Source: Clostridia bacterium | GTDB taxonomy: Bacteria > Bacillota > Clostridia > Oscillospirales > Acutalibacteraceae | DNA: 64,000 nt | Reading direction: 5' to 3' | Assembly: GCA_017409475.1 (NCBI GenBank) | Contig: JAFQSP010000009.1 | Span: forward strand, 1-64,000 | Shown: positions 24,373-32,395 of the stretch, in pieces | Position numbering within the stretch: position 1 is the first letter of the stretch | Layout: each line of letters begins with the position of its first letter | The notes under the pieces: model-generated | What the model was told of the DNA's origin: nothing | Databases searched by the model: none | Seen by the model: the letters and a program-made list of their open reading frames with translations, nothing else | Position numbers and translations under genes: made by a program

Positions 24373-25929
24373 ATGGGTAAAACAAATCAACTGAAATTCG
24401 GTTCATTGCTATCCTATGTGCAAATGGCTCTTGGGGTAGTGATATCGCTTTTGTATACACCTGTTATGCTCAAGCTGTTAGGCCAAAGCGAATATGGTCT
24501 TTACAATACCGTTTCCTCTACAATTTCTATGCTTTCACTTTTGAGCTTGGGCTTTAATAGCGGATACATCCGTTATTTTGCAAAGTATAAAAAAGAGAAT
24601 GATACCGAAGCTATATGGAAATTAAACGGCCTCTTTTTGACGATATTCATGATTATCGGGTTCATCGCATTGATTTGCGGAACCTTTCTTTCTTTTAATT
24701 TAAAGTATGTTTTTGCCGATGGATTAACCGCATCTGAATTCTCCTTGGCAAAAACTCTTATGTTGCTATTGACATTCAATCTTGCGATTAGCTTCCCGAT
24801 GAGCGTGTTTACTCACATTATCTCGGCTAATGAGAAGTTTATTTTCTTGAAATTAACAAGTATTATTAAAACGGTATTAAACCCGTTAGTGACTTTACCT
24901 TTACTGCTAATAGGATTTCGTTCTGTGGCGATGGTAGTGGTTACGCTGTTTTTCTCAGTTTTAACCGACGGTATTTTCATGTACTATGTACTAAGAAGGT
25001 TAAAGTACAAATTTGTTTTTCATAATTTTGAAAAAGGTGTGGTTAAAAGTCTTTTTCTCTACACCTCATTTATAGCAATTAATCTTATAGTAGACCAGAT
25101 AAATTGGAACACCGACAAGATATTACTCGGAAGATTTAAAGGAACTGATTCGGTAGCGGTATATTCGGTCGGATATACCTTATATCAGTATTATATGATG
25201 CTATCGACATCAATATCATCCATGTTCACTCCGAGAATACATCATATCGTCAATGAAACAGATAATAATAAGCAGGTGCAACGAAAAAAGCTTACCGAGC
25301 TTTTTGTAAAGGTTGGAAGAATTCAGTTTTTAGTGTTGAGTTTAGTTGCGTTCGGTATTGTATTTTTTGGAAAAGATTTTATAACTAAATATTGGGCAGG
25401 CTCTGAATACGGAGAAGCTTATTATGTCGCGTTGTTGCTTATTTTTCCTGCCTCTATTGCGCTTACACAGAATTTGGGCATCGAGATTCAAAGAGCCCAA
25501 GATAAGCACCGATTTCGTGCAATAGTATACGTTATTATGGCGATGTTAAACATATTAATGTCGATTGTTTTGTGTCAAAAATATGGCGCAATCGGAAGCG
25601 CAGTTGGTACAGCAATTTCATTAGTATTAGCAAATGGCCTTATTATTAATTTATATTATCATTACCGCTGTAACATTGATATTTTTGCCTTTTGGAAAAA
25701 TATTTTAAGGATGACGGTGGGACTGATTATCCCTGTTGCTTGCGGAATATTGCTTACTAAATATGTTGTATTATCGAATATTTGGCAATATCTATGTGCG
25801 ATTATGATTTATACATGTATTTACTCCGTTTCCATGTGGTTTTTGGGAATGAATACATATGAACGAGAGATGTTTTTGAAGCTTATAAAAAAGGGGCGAA
25901 AAAAACTAAATGATGGAGCTCATAAGTAA
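24373..25929 (+). CDS. Oligosaccharide flippase (Wzx/MVF type)
   Basis: 518 residues with about 12-14 transmembrane helices. The start (KFGSLLSYVQMALGVVISLLYTPVMLKLLGQSEYGLYNT) and the YW.G.EYG..YY.ALLLIFP region are typical of polysaccharide biosynthesis flippases. It would move lipid-linked repeat units across the membrane to the polymerase. RBS AGAAGGGGAAAG. Its last 20 bases overlap the next gene. Confidence 0.9.
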   Translation: MGKTNQLKFGSLLSYVQMALGVVISLLYTPVMLKLLGQSEYGLYNTVSSTISMLSLLSLGFNSGYIRYFAKYKKENDTEAIWKLNGLFLTIFMIIGFIALICGTFLSFNLKYVFADGLTASEFSLAKTLMLLLTFNLAISFPMSVFTHIISANEKFIFLKLTSIIKTVLNPLVTLPLLLIGFRSVAMVVVTLFFSVLTDGIFMYYVLRRLKYKFVFHNFEKGVVKSLFLYTSFIAINLIVDQINWNTDKILLGRFKGTDSVAVYSVGYTLYQYYMMLSTSISSMFTPRIHHIVNETDNNKQVQRKKLTELFVKVGRIQFLVLSLVAFGIVFFGKDFITKYWAGSEYGEAYYVALLLIFPASIALTQNLGIEIQRAQDKHRFRAIVYVIMAMLNILMSIVLCQKYGAIGSAVGTAISLVLANGLIINLYYHYRCNIDIFAFWKNILRMTVGLIIPVACGILLTKYVVLSNIWQYLCAIMIYTCIYSVSMWFLGMNTYEREMFLKLIKKGRKKLNDGAHK

Positions 25930-27061
25930 AAACAAGTGTAATGGATGCGCTGCGTGCGCTATGGTTTGCCCTCAAAAGTGTATAGATATGGTTCCCGATA
26001 AAATGGGCTTTCGTTATCCTGAGATTGATGCTGAAAGGTGCATTAAATGCGGCCTATGTCAAAGTCGGTGCCCGGCGTATTCAAAGACTGTGAAAAAAAC
26101 AACCTTTGCACCGAAAGCTTATGCAGTGATGGGGAAAGATGAAAAAATCAGAGAAAAAAGCTCCTCAGGCGGCGTTTTTTCTCTAATTGCAGGATATGTA
26201 ATTTCTCAGGGCGGAGTTGTTTTCGGCGCAGCGTTTGATGAAGCTTGCCATTCGGTCAAGCATATAGCAGTAGATTCGCCGTATGATTTAAAAAAGCTCC
26301 GCGGCTCTAAATATGTCCAGAGCGAGATAGGAACTTCTTATGCGACGGCAAAGTCTTGTTTGGAGCAGGGAAGAAAGGTACTGTTTACCGGCACACCTTG
26401 TCAAATTTCGGGATTAAAAGCTTTTTTGAATAAAGAATATGATAACCTGTATTTGCAGGATATTGTCTGTCACGGAGTGCCCTCTCCGGCTGTATGGGAT
26501 GGCTATTTGATCTATATCGAAAAGCGATTTGGAGAAAAGGTTAAATACGTATCCTTCCGAGACAAGACAAAGGGTTGGGAAGAATATTTGCTTCGTATAG
26601 AAATGGACAATGGCGCAGTATACTCAAATGACCGTGTAAATGACCTGTATATGCGTGGCTTTTTGCATAATTGTTTTTTACGCTCATCCTGTTTCGAGTG
26701 TGCGCATAAGGGAACGGAACGAGATGCGGATATGACGTTGGCGGATTTTTGGGGCGTAAAAGAGATTTGCCCGCAAATGCAGGATGGTAAAGGCACATCC
26801 CTTGTTATTATATCATCATTAAAAGGGCAGCTTCTATTAGAACAGATAGATGCAGAAATACGTAAGCAAAAGGTTGTGCTTAGCGATGTGGTAAAATATA
26901 ACCCGGCTATTGTAAAATCGGCGGATCTTAATTCAAATCGAAATAAATTTGAAGAGGATTTTGGAAAAAAGCCGACTATAACTGTGTTAAAAAAATACTG
27001 CTCTATGTCAAAAATTAAAAGGTTAAAAAGAAAAATAAAATCGCTTTTGAAGCATAAGTAA
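25910..27061 (+). CDS. Ferredoxin / F420H2-dehydrogenase beta-subunit-like protein of the polysaccharide locus
   Basis: 383 residues. Two 4Fe-4S clusters at the N terminus (CNGCAACAMVCPQKCI, then CIKCGLCQSRCPAY), followed by the FrhB-like domain: SSGGVFSLIAGYV, GAAFDEACH, LRGSKYVQS, VLFTGTPCQISGLK, DIVCHGVPSPAVW, FECAHKGTERDADMTLADFWGV. Homologues occur beside pyruvyl transferases in capsule loci of anaerobes; the reaction is not established. Start ATG 25910 or 25913, both inside the flippase gene. A terminator follows, so this is the last gene of the locus. Confidence 0.85.
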   Translation: MMELISKNKCNGCAACAMVCPQKCIDMVPDKMGFRYPEIDAERCIKCGLCQSRCPAYSKTVKKTTFAPKAYAVMGKDEKIREKSSSGGVFSLIAGYVISQGGVVFGAAFDEACHSVKHIAVDSPYDLKKLRGSKYVQSEIGTSYATAKSCLEQGRKVLFTGTPCQISGLKAFLNKEYDNLYLQDIVCHGVPSPAVWDGYLIYIEKRFGEKVKYVSFRDKTKGWEEYLLRIEMDNGAVYSNDRVNDLYMRGFLHNCFLRSSCFECAHKGTERDADMTLADFWGVKEICPQMQDGKGTSLVIISSLKGQLLLEQIDAEIRKQKVVLSDVVKYNPAIVKSADLNSNRNKFEEDFGKKPTITVLKKYCSMSKIKRLKRKIKSLLKHK

Positions 27062-27165
27062 ATATTTTAAAATATATAGCTTATTATTAGACGTCTGTTA
27101 TAATGACATTAGTAGTTATTTGTTATATATGATTGCATTAAATTTAAGCAGTGTCATGCTTGAAG

Positions 27166-27199
27166 AAAAAAGCCATCGGCTCAGCCGATGGCTTTTTTG
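27166..27199 (+). terminator. Terminator of the polysaccharide locus
   Basis: AGCCATCGGCT-C-AGCCGATGGCT (27171-27193) flanked by A and T runs. Confidence 0.85.
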
Positions 27200-27259
27200 C
27201 TTGCTCCTCATAACCGCTTAAAACCTACACATACTATCTAAAAAAAGGGGACAGTAAAA

Positions 27260-28561
27260 ATGGAGTCGATTTGGGAAAAGTCGGTTGAGCGACCGCAATT
27301 TGACACATTAAGAGATGAGCATAAAACCGACGTATTAATTATTGGCGGTGGACTTGCGGGCTTGCTTTCGGCATACATGTTAAAGGAAAACGGCGTTGAC
27401 TGTATGCTGGTTGAAGCCCAACGAATTTGCGGTGACACTACCGCTAATACAACGGCGAAAATCACTATGCAACATGGTGCGATATATGACCGAATGATAA
27501 AGCGGTTCGGTGTTAATTTTGCTCGACTTTATTTAAAGGCGCAGACCGACGCTATGGAAAAATATCGCGAGCTTTGTGAAACTATCGATTGCGATTACAG
27601 AAAGGTTGATGCCTACCTTTATACCCTCAGTGATGCCGAAAAGCTGAAAAAAGAGGCAGCGGCAATAAATAAGCTTGGTTTTCCCGCCGAATTTGTCGAA
27701 AAAACGCCCCTGCCTTTTTCGGTAAAGGGCGCGGTAAGGGTGAAAAATCAGGCCGAGTTCAATCCGCTGAAATTTGCGTTTTCTATCGCAAATGGCTTGC
27801 CGATTTATGAAAATTCGCGTGTCACCGAGCTGGGCCCCAATTTCGCGATAACCGAAAATGCCAGAGTGCATTTCAAAAAGGCGATTGTCGCAACTCATTT
27901 CCCTTTTTTAAATAAGCATGGCGCCTATTTCCTAAAAATGTATCAGCATCGTTCTTACGTCTTGGCGGTTAAAAATGCCGCCGAGCTTGACGGAATTTAC
28001 GTTGACGAGGCGAAAAACGGAATGTCCTTTCGTAATTATAACGGTAATTTGCTTATCGGCGGCGGTGACCACCGAACAGGCAAAAAAGGTGGCAGCTGGG
28101 AGGAGCTTAACCGCTTTCGCGAAAAATATTATCCTGAATCGAGAACGGTTGCAAAATATGCAACCCAGGACTGTATAACCCTCGACGATATTGCGTATAT
28201 CGGCAAATACTCACGACGGACTCCTAATTTATTTGTTGCAACCGGCTTTAATAAATGGGGGATGACCTCGTCGATGGTTGCAGCCATGATTTTGACGGAT
28301 TTGGTGCAGGGAAAGGAAAATCCCTATTCAGAGGTTTTTTCACCAAGCCGGTGTATGCTGCGACCTCAGCTTTTTATCAATATTTTTGAAGCGCTTGTCG
28401 GTATTCTTACGCCAACCGTGCCGCGTTGCCCACATCTCGGATGTGCGCTGAAATATAACCGAGCCGAGCATTCGTGGGACTGCTCCTGTCACGGCTCACG
28501 CTTTACTGAAAAAGGTCGCCTGCTTAACAACCCGGCCAATGCAGACAAGAAAATGAAATAG
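27260..28561 (+). CDS. FAD-dependent oxidoreductase with C-terminal Rieske domain
   Basis: 433 residues. DVLIIGGGLAGLLSAYML (~25-42) is the Rossmann FAD motif of the DAO family, followed by MLVEAQRICGDTTANTTAKIT and the C-terminal FVATGFNKWGMTSS. The last ~50 residues carry a Rieske 2Fe-2S site, CPHLGC and CSCHGSRF with the expected 15-residue spacing. This FAD-plus-Rieske layout is known in Firmicutes and Bacteroidetes, but the substrate is not. It stands alone with terminators on both sides. The family is clear, the role open. Confidence 0.88.
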   Translation: MESIWEKSVERPQFDTLRDEHKTDVLIIGGGLAGLLSAYMLKENGVDCMLVEAQRICGDTTANTTAKITMQHGAIYDRMIKRFGVNFARLYLKAQTDAMEKYRELCETIDCDYRKVDAYLYTLSDAEKLKKEAAAINKLGFPAEFVEKTPLPFSVKGAVRVKNQAEFNPLKFAFSIANGLPIYENSRVTELGPNFAITENARVHFKKAIVATHFPFLNKHGAYFLKMYQHRSYVLAVKNAAELDGIYVDEAKNGMSFRNYNGNLLIGGGDHRTGKKGGSWEELNRFREKYYPESRTVAKYATQDCITLDDIAYIGKYSRRTPNLFVATGFNKWGMTSSMVAAMILTDLVQGKENPYSEVFSPSRCMLRPQLFINIFEALVGILTPTVPRCPHLGCALKYNRAEHSWDCSCHGSRFTEKGRLLNNPANADKKMK

Positions 28562-28576
28562 AAAAGCTAATCAACT

Positions 28577-28602
28577 ATCCGTCGATTTCGGCGGATTTTT
28601 TC
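28577..28602 (+). terminator. Terminator of the FAD-Rieske gene
   Basis: ATCCGTCG-ATTT-CGGCGGAT with one G-T pair, then a T run. Confidence 0.8.
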
Positions 28603-28623
28603 ATAAAGTTACATTTTCACCGA

Positions 28624-28652
28624 TTGTTTTTGTGCCAAAGCCGTGGTATAAT
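28624..28652 (+). promoter_or_regulatory. Promoter of the Gfo/Idh/MocA gene
   Basis: TTGTTT, a 17-base spacer and TATAAT (28647) with extended -10 TG. Confidence 0.7.
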
Positions 28653-28681
28653 GAGAAAAATTGTTTTGGAGTGGATGCAGG

Positions 28682-29731
28682 GTGAAAAAGACATATAAGG
28701 TTGGTATTGTAGGCTTTGGCGGTCAGGGATATTCGCATAGCAAGACAATTGCCGAAATCGAAAATATTGAGGTTGGCGGAATATTTGATATTGCCGATGC
28801 TCGCATTGATTTTGCTAAGGAAAAGTGTTTTCACGCGTACAAAAGCTATGACGAAATGCTTTCCGACCCCAAAATTGATATAATCACCGTCGCAACTCCC
28901 AACGATTCCCATCATCCCTTGACGGTGGCGGCTCTTCGTGCAGGGAAGCACGTAGTTTGCGAAAAGCCGGCGGCTATGAATTCGGACGAGCTTGCCGATA
29001 TGATAAGGGTGGCCAACGAATGCGGATGTGTTTTTACTGTGCACCAAAACAGGCGTTATGATGCCGATTTTCTTGTGATGAAAAAGATTTATGACGACGG
29101 TGAGCTTGGCCCTGTTCACCGCTTTGAGCGAAGGGTGCAGGGCTGCAACGGAATACCGAAGGATTGGCGAAGCCAGCCCGAATTTGGCGGCGGAATGATG
29201 CTCGATTGGGGTGTCCATCTGCTTGACCAAACGCTGCAACTCATTCCCGAAAAAATTAAAAAGGTTTATTGCCGCCTCGAACACGTTACAAACGAGCTTT
29301 GCGACGACGGAGTGACCGTTTGGCTCACATTCGAAAGCGGACTTCTTGCCGTTGTCGAGGTAGCAACCTCTAATTTCATCGAGCTGCCGCATTGGTATAT
29401 GCTTGGACGAGATGGCTCGGCGATTATTCGCGGCTGGAAGGCAAACGACGGCGAAATTGTAAAAAGCGTAGGAGAAGCCGGTGAGGTAGAGCCGGTGCTC
29501 ACCGCCAGCGGAATTACAAAAACGATGGCACCTCGTCGTGAGGACACCATAAAGCGTATTGATTTGCCTACTGTCGAAACCGACCTGCGAGATTTTTATC
29601 GCAACGTAATGACTACGATAGAAGGGGAAACTAAACAGGCAATTTCTAATGAAAGTGTATTGAGGGTGTTCAGGCTCATGGAGGCGGCATTTAGGTCGGC
29701 CGAAATTAACGAAACAGTAGATTTTGAATAA
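28682..29731 (+). CDS. Gfo/Idh/MocA-family NAD(P)-dependent oxidoreductase
   Basis: 349 residues. YKVGIVGFGGQGYSHSK (Rossmann), ITVATPNDSHHPLTVAALRAGKHVVCEKPAA (the EKP signature), then MLDWGVHLLDQTLQL with the catalytic Asp/His. GTG 28682 is taken as start since the TTG at 28661 lies within the likely 5' leader and the GGAG at 28667 suits the later codon. Members oxidise or epimerise sugars and inositols; the substrate is not visible. Single-gene unit. Confidence 0.88.
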   Translation: MKKTYKVGIVGFGGQGYSHSKTIAEIENIEVGGIFDIADARIDFAKEKCFHAYKSYDEMLSDPKIDIITVATPNDSHHPLTVAALRAGKHVVCEKPAAMNSDELADMIRVANECGCVFTVHQNRRYDADFLVMKKIYDDGELGPVHRFERRVQGCNGIPKDWRSQPEFGGGMMLDWGVHLLDQTLQLIPEKIKKVYCRLEHVTNELCDDGVTVWLTFESGLLAVVEVATSNFIELPHWYMLGRDGSAIIRGWKANDGEIVKSVGEAGEVEPVLTASGITKTMAPRREDTIKRIDLPTVETDLRDFYRNVMTTIEGETKQAISNESVLRVFRLMEAAFRSAEINETVDFE

Positions 29732-29734
29732 CTC

Positions 29735-29763
29735 TTTACATACGGAATAAATTGGTGTATAAT
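29735..29763 (+). promoter_or_regulatory. Promoter of yajC
   Basis: TTTACA, a 17-base spacer and TATAAT (29758), starting five bases after the previous stop codon. Confidence 0.75.
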
Positions 29764-29803
29764 AATAAAAACATTAGTTAATTCACAGGAGGAATAATAA
29801 AAA

Positions 29804-30130
29804 ATGGATTATATTCTTTTAACAGCTTCTAACGGAACCGGTACCGAGGGCACACCTCAGGGAAGCATGTGGGGCTCACTTATTATGATTGTCGGCTTTG
29901 TTGCCCTTATGTACTTTATGCTCATCCGTCCGCAAAAGAAGCAGCAGAAAAAAGAAAAGCAGATGAGAGAAAATCTCCAAATCGGCGACGAAATCATCAC
30001 AATCGGCGGAATTTACGGCCGCGTTGTTTCGCTTAAGGAGGATAGCCTCGTTATCGAATCATCGGGCGACCGCTCAAAGATTCAGGTTCAGCGCTCAGCA
30101 GTAGGTCAGAATTTGACCATTCACGAATAA
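29804..30130 (+). CDS. yajC: Preprotein translocase accessory subunit YajC
   Basis: 108 residues. A short extracellular start, one transmembrane helix (SLIMIVGFVALMYFMLIRPQ, ~25-44), then the conserved RPQKKQQKKEKQMRENLQIGDEI and ITIGGIYGRVVSL motifs. It assists the Sec translocon. RBS GGAGGAATAA. Followed by a hairpin that also covers the next gene's RBS. Confidence 0.93.
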   Translation: MDYILLTASNGTGTEGTPQGSMWGSLIMIVGFVALMYFMLIRPQKKQQKKEKQMRENLQIGDEIITIGGIYGRVVSLKEDSLVIESSGDRSKIQVQRSAVGQNLTIHE

Positions 30131-30149
30131 TTCGACATAATAAATTTGT

Positions 30150-30196
30150 CTCCCGAATATGCTTTATAAACGAAGTGTATTCGGGAGGTTTTTTAT
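30150..30196 (+). terminator. Terminator-like hairpin overlapping the RBS of the next gene
   Basis: CTCCCGAATA (30150-30159) pairs with TATTCGGGAG (30178-30187), followed by TTTTTT. The 3' arm contains GGGAGG (30183-30188), which is the only RBS of the gene starting at 30197, so the hairpin would both end transcription and hide the RBS. Confidence 0.7.
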
Positions 30197-30604
30197 ATGA
30201 ACAGAAAAAGAAAATTGGAGCCGCAGAATAAATATTTAAAACCGCTGATTGTTGGTACGCTTACAGCAATTATTGTTACCGTCAGTATAATTTTAATCAG
30301 CGCACTGTTTTTTGTCATTCGCGATATGCCAAAAACGGCCGCAATGCCAATTGCTCTTGTTGCGTCGGGACTTGGCTCATTTGTGGGAGCGGTTGCCGCC
30401 GCAAAAACAATGCGTGAGCAGGGAATAATAATCGGTGGACTTACCGGCTTTACCGTCTTTGCGCTGAGCCTTATTATATCCCTTTTCGCATCCGATGGAC
30501 CGCTTACTGCATTTACTGTTATAAAATTTATCGTAATGACCCTTTCGGGAGCGCTTGGCGGCATTTTAGGAGTTAATTCGGCCGCAAAGCGAAAAATGAT
30601 TTGA
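30197..30604 (+). CDS. Four-helix membrane protein, TIGR04086-like
   Basis: 135 residues with four hydrophobic helices and small-residue-rich text (GLGSFVGAVAAAKTM, GGIIGGLTGF-like, GALGGILGVNSAAKRK). Size, helix pattern and position directly after yajC match the TIGR04086 family of Clostridia, whose function is unknown. Translation depends on the GGGAGG that lies inside the upstream hairpin. Confidence 0.7.
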   Translation: MNRKRKLEPQNKYLKPLIVGTLTAIIVTVSIILISALFFVIRDMPKTAAMPIALVASGLGSFVGAVAAAKTMREQGIIIGGLTGFTVFALSLIISLFASDGPLTAFTVIKFIVMTLSGALGGILGVNSAAKRKMI

Positions 30605-30629
30605 TATAGTGGGAATAAGGTGTTATAAT
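30601..30629 (+). promoter_or_regulatory. Promoter of the 30668 gene
   Basis: TTGATA (overlapping the previous stop codon), 17 bases, TATAAT (30624) with extended -10 TG. Confidence 0.7.
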
Positions 30630-30667
30630 TAAATAAATTTGAAGTAAAAAAGGAAACGGACAGCGAA

Positions 30668-31225
30668 ATGGATAAAAGCAGTATAGGATTTCACAGTATC
30701 AGAATGTTCATCTGGTCACTTGCTTATAGAATAATGTGTATAGTTGTGTCAACTTCGCTTATTGCTATTTTTAATAACAAGTTTGGGGTTATAGTGGCAC
30801 AGATTTTTTGTTTAGGAATTATACTTGTTTTACCCTATCTGCGAATTTATGACATCGGTTTTAATGACTATAACCGAATAAATTACGGTCATATTAAACG
30901 CGATGAGTTAAAGGGATTAAAAATCGGATTTATTGTATCGGTCCCGTATGTGCTTTGCTCGGTTGCGCTTATTTTAGCTCGTTTTTCGGTAGTACCGCCG
31001 ATATATCTTTCGGCATTTAGAATAATAAATTCGCCCTATTTTTCATTGTGCCAAACCCTTTTACCACCAACCCTCACCATAACGGAGCAGAGTTTGGTTG
31101 CCGTTATTGTGGTTGGGCTTACGGCCTTTACCGAGCCGGTGGTTTACGGGCTCGGCTACCGAATGGGACTTGCACGAATTTCCTTTACCGAACAAATGGG
31201 ACTTAGAAAACCTCGCGAAAAATAA
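30668..31225 (+). CDS. Integral membrane protein of unknown function
   Basis: 185 residues with four to five hydrophobic helices (MFIWSLAYRIMCIVVSTSLIAI, VVAQIFCLGIILVLPYL-like, IGFIVSVPYVLCSVALILA, LVAVIVVGLTAFTEPVVYGLGYRMG). The loop DIGFNDYNRINYGHIKRDELKGLKIGF is hydrophilic and conserved-looking. I do not recognise a family. It has its own promoter and may be co-transcribed with nadE, 23 bases downstream. Confidence 0.6.
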   Translation: MDKSSIGFHSIRMFIWSLAYRIMCIVVSTSLIAIFNNKFGVIVAQIFCLGIILVLPYLRIYDIGFNDYNRINYGHIKRDELKGLKIGFIVSVPYVLCSVALILARFSVVPPIYLSAFRIINSPYFSLCQTLLPPTLTITEQSLVAVIVVGLTAFTEPVVYGLGYRMGLARISFTEQMGLRKPREK

Positions 31226-31248
31226 AGTAAAAATAAAGGTTGACGAAA

Positions 31249-31986
31249 ATGTATAATTTTGACGTAGAAAAGGCAACAAACGGTTGCATAAACTGGATAA
31301 GAGAATGGTTTTTAAAGAATGGCAAGGACTGTAACGCTGTTCTTGGTATTTCGGGAGGAAAGGACAGCTCGGTTGTAGCTGCGCTTTGCGTTGCCGCACT
31401 TGGAAAGGATAGGGTAATCGGTGTTCTCATGCCGCAAGGGGTACAGAGTGATATTGACTATTCTATCGAGCTTTGCGAATTCCTCGGAATAAGAAATTAT
31501 ACAGTAAATGTCGGCGCAGCCGTTTCGGCTATCACCGACGAAATAGCCGCATCAATGGAAATAACCGACCAGGCGAAATTCAATCTTCCCGCAAGGGTGA
31601 GAATGGCTACCGTTTATGCCGTAGCGCAGTCGCAAAACGGTCGTGTGGCAAACACCTGTAATCTTTCAGAGGATTGGGTTGGCTACTCAACCCGTTACGG
31701 AGACAGCGTTGGCGATTTTGCGCCCGTTTCAAATTTCACAGTAGCGGAGGTTATCGCCATCGGAAGCTACCTCGGTCTACCCGAAAAATTCGTCAAAAAG
31801 CCGCCAATCGACGGACTTTGCGGCCAAACCGACGAGGACAAGCTCGGCTTTACTTACGAAACTCTTGATAAATATATCCGCGAGGGAATTGAGCCTGATG
31901 CCGAAACAAAAAAGCGAATCGACCGCTTACACGAAATTAACCTGTTTAAACTGCGATATATGGACGTTTACGAATACAAGGGATAA
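31249..31986 (+). CDS. nadE: Ammonia-dependent NAD+ synthetase
   Basis: 245 residues. AVLGISGGKDSSVVAALC (the SGGxDS P-loop of N-type ATP pyrophosphatases), ARVRMATVYAVAQ, VANTCNLSEDWVGYSTRYGD and PIDGLCGQTDEDKLGFTY are all NadE landmarks. The lack of an N-terminal nitrilase domain means it uses ammonia. It amidates nicotinate adenine dinucleotide to NAD+. Start 31249 follows AAAGGT at 31235; a TTG nine bases earlier has no RBS. Confidence 0.93.
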   Translation: MYNFDVEKATNGCINWIREWFLKNGKDCNAVLGISGGKDSSVVAALCVAALGKDRVIGVLMPQGVQSDIDYSIELCEFLGIRNYTVNVGAAVSAITDEIAASMEITDQAKFNLPARVRMATVYAVAQSQNGRVANTCNLSEDWVGYSTRYGDSVGDFAPVSNFTVAEVIAIGSYLGLPEKFVKKPPIDGLCGQTDEDKLGFTYETLDKYIREGIEPDAETKKRIDRLHEINLFKLRYMDVYEYKG

Positions 31987-32000
31987 ACCGTCAAAAATGG

Positions 32001-32029
32001 TTGACAAAATCATTTCGGCATAGTATAAT
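32001..32029 (+). promoter_or_regulatory. Promoter of the T-box/metY operon
   Basis: A perfect TTGACA (32001) and TATAAT (32024) with a 17-base spacer. Confidence 0.9.
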
Positions 32030-32034
32030 GACAA

Positions 32035-32355
32035 CCAAATGAAAAAAAGGCTGAGAAGAGAAGAGTAGGTATTAAAAAAGCGTTTAAAAGAGAGCTTCGG
32101 TAGCTGAAAAGAAGTGCGCTTTTTGATATTGAAAATGGTCTCGGAGCCGCGTACCGACTGTGATTTTTCGTATGAACGATTGCATAGGCTACGATGGGTA
32201 CGCCCATTACAGCGTCAGGGTATGTTAGTACCCGCAAAGGTCCCTTTTCGCGAGAAATCGGACGAATTAAGGTGGTAACACGAAGCGCGCAGTTTCGTCC
32301 TTATTATCGCATCGAAGAAAATGTTTTGGTGCCGTTGGACGATTGCGCTTTTTTT
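32035..32355 (+). promoter_or_regulatory. T-box riboswitch leader, probably methionine-specific
   Basis: The leader shows AGAGAGCTTCGGTAGCTGAA (Stem I base, ~32090), a candidate specifier ATG at 32135-32137, and the conserved T-box AATTAAGGTGGTAACACGAA (32264-32283) that captures the uncharged tRNA end. The antiterminator spans 32264-32306. The competing terminator pairs 32285-32300 (ending CGTCC) with GGACGATTGCGC (32337-32348), then a run of T. Low charged tRNA-Met would let transcription reach metY-metA. T-box identity is secure; the specifier reading is supported mainly by the downstream genes. Confidence 0.9.
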
Positions 32356-32395
32356 GTTAGATAAATATACACTTTTTTTATGAGGTGAAAAAAAT

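Noticed and set aside
28601..29392. 263-codon minus-strand open frame opposite the Gfo/Idh/MocA gene
   Set aside because: The plus strand encodes a full, well-conserved oxidoreductase here; no RBS for the opposite frame.
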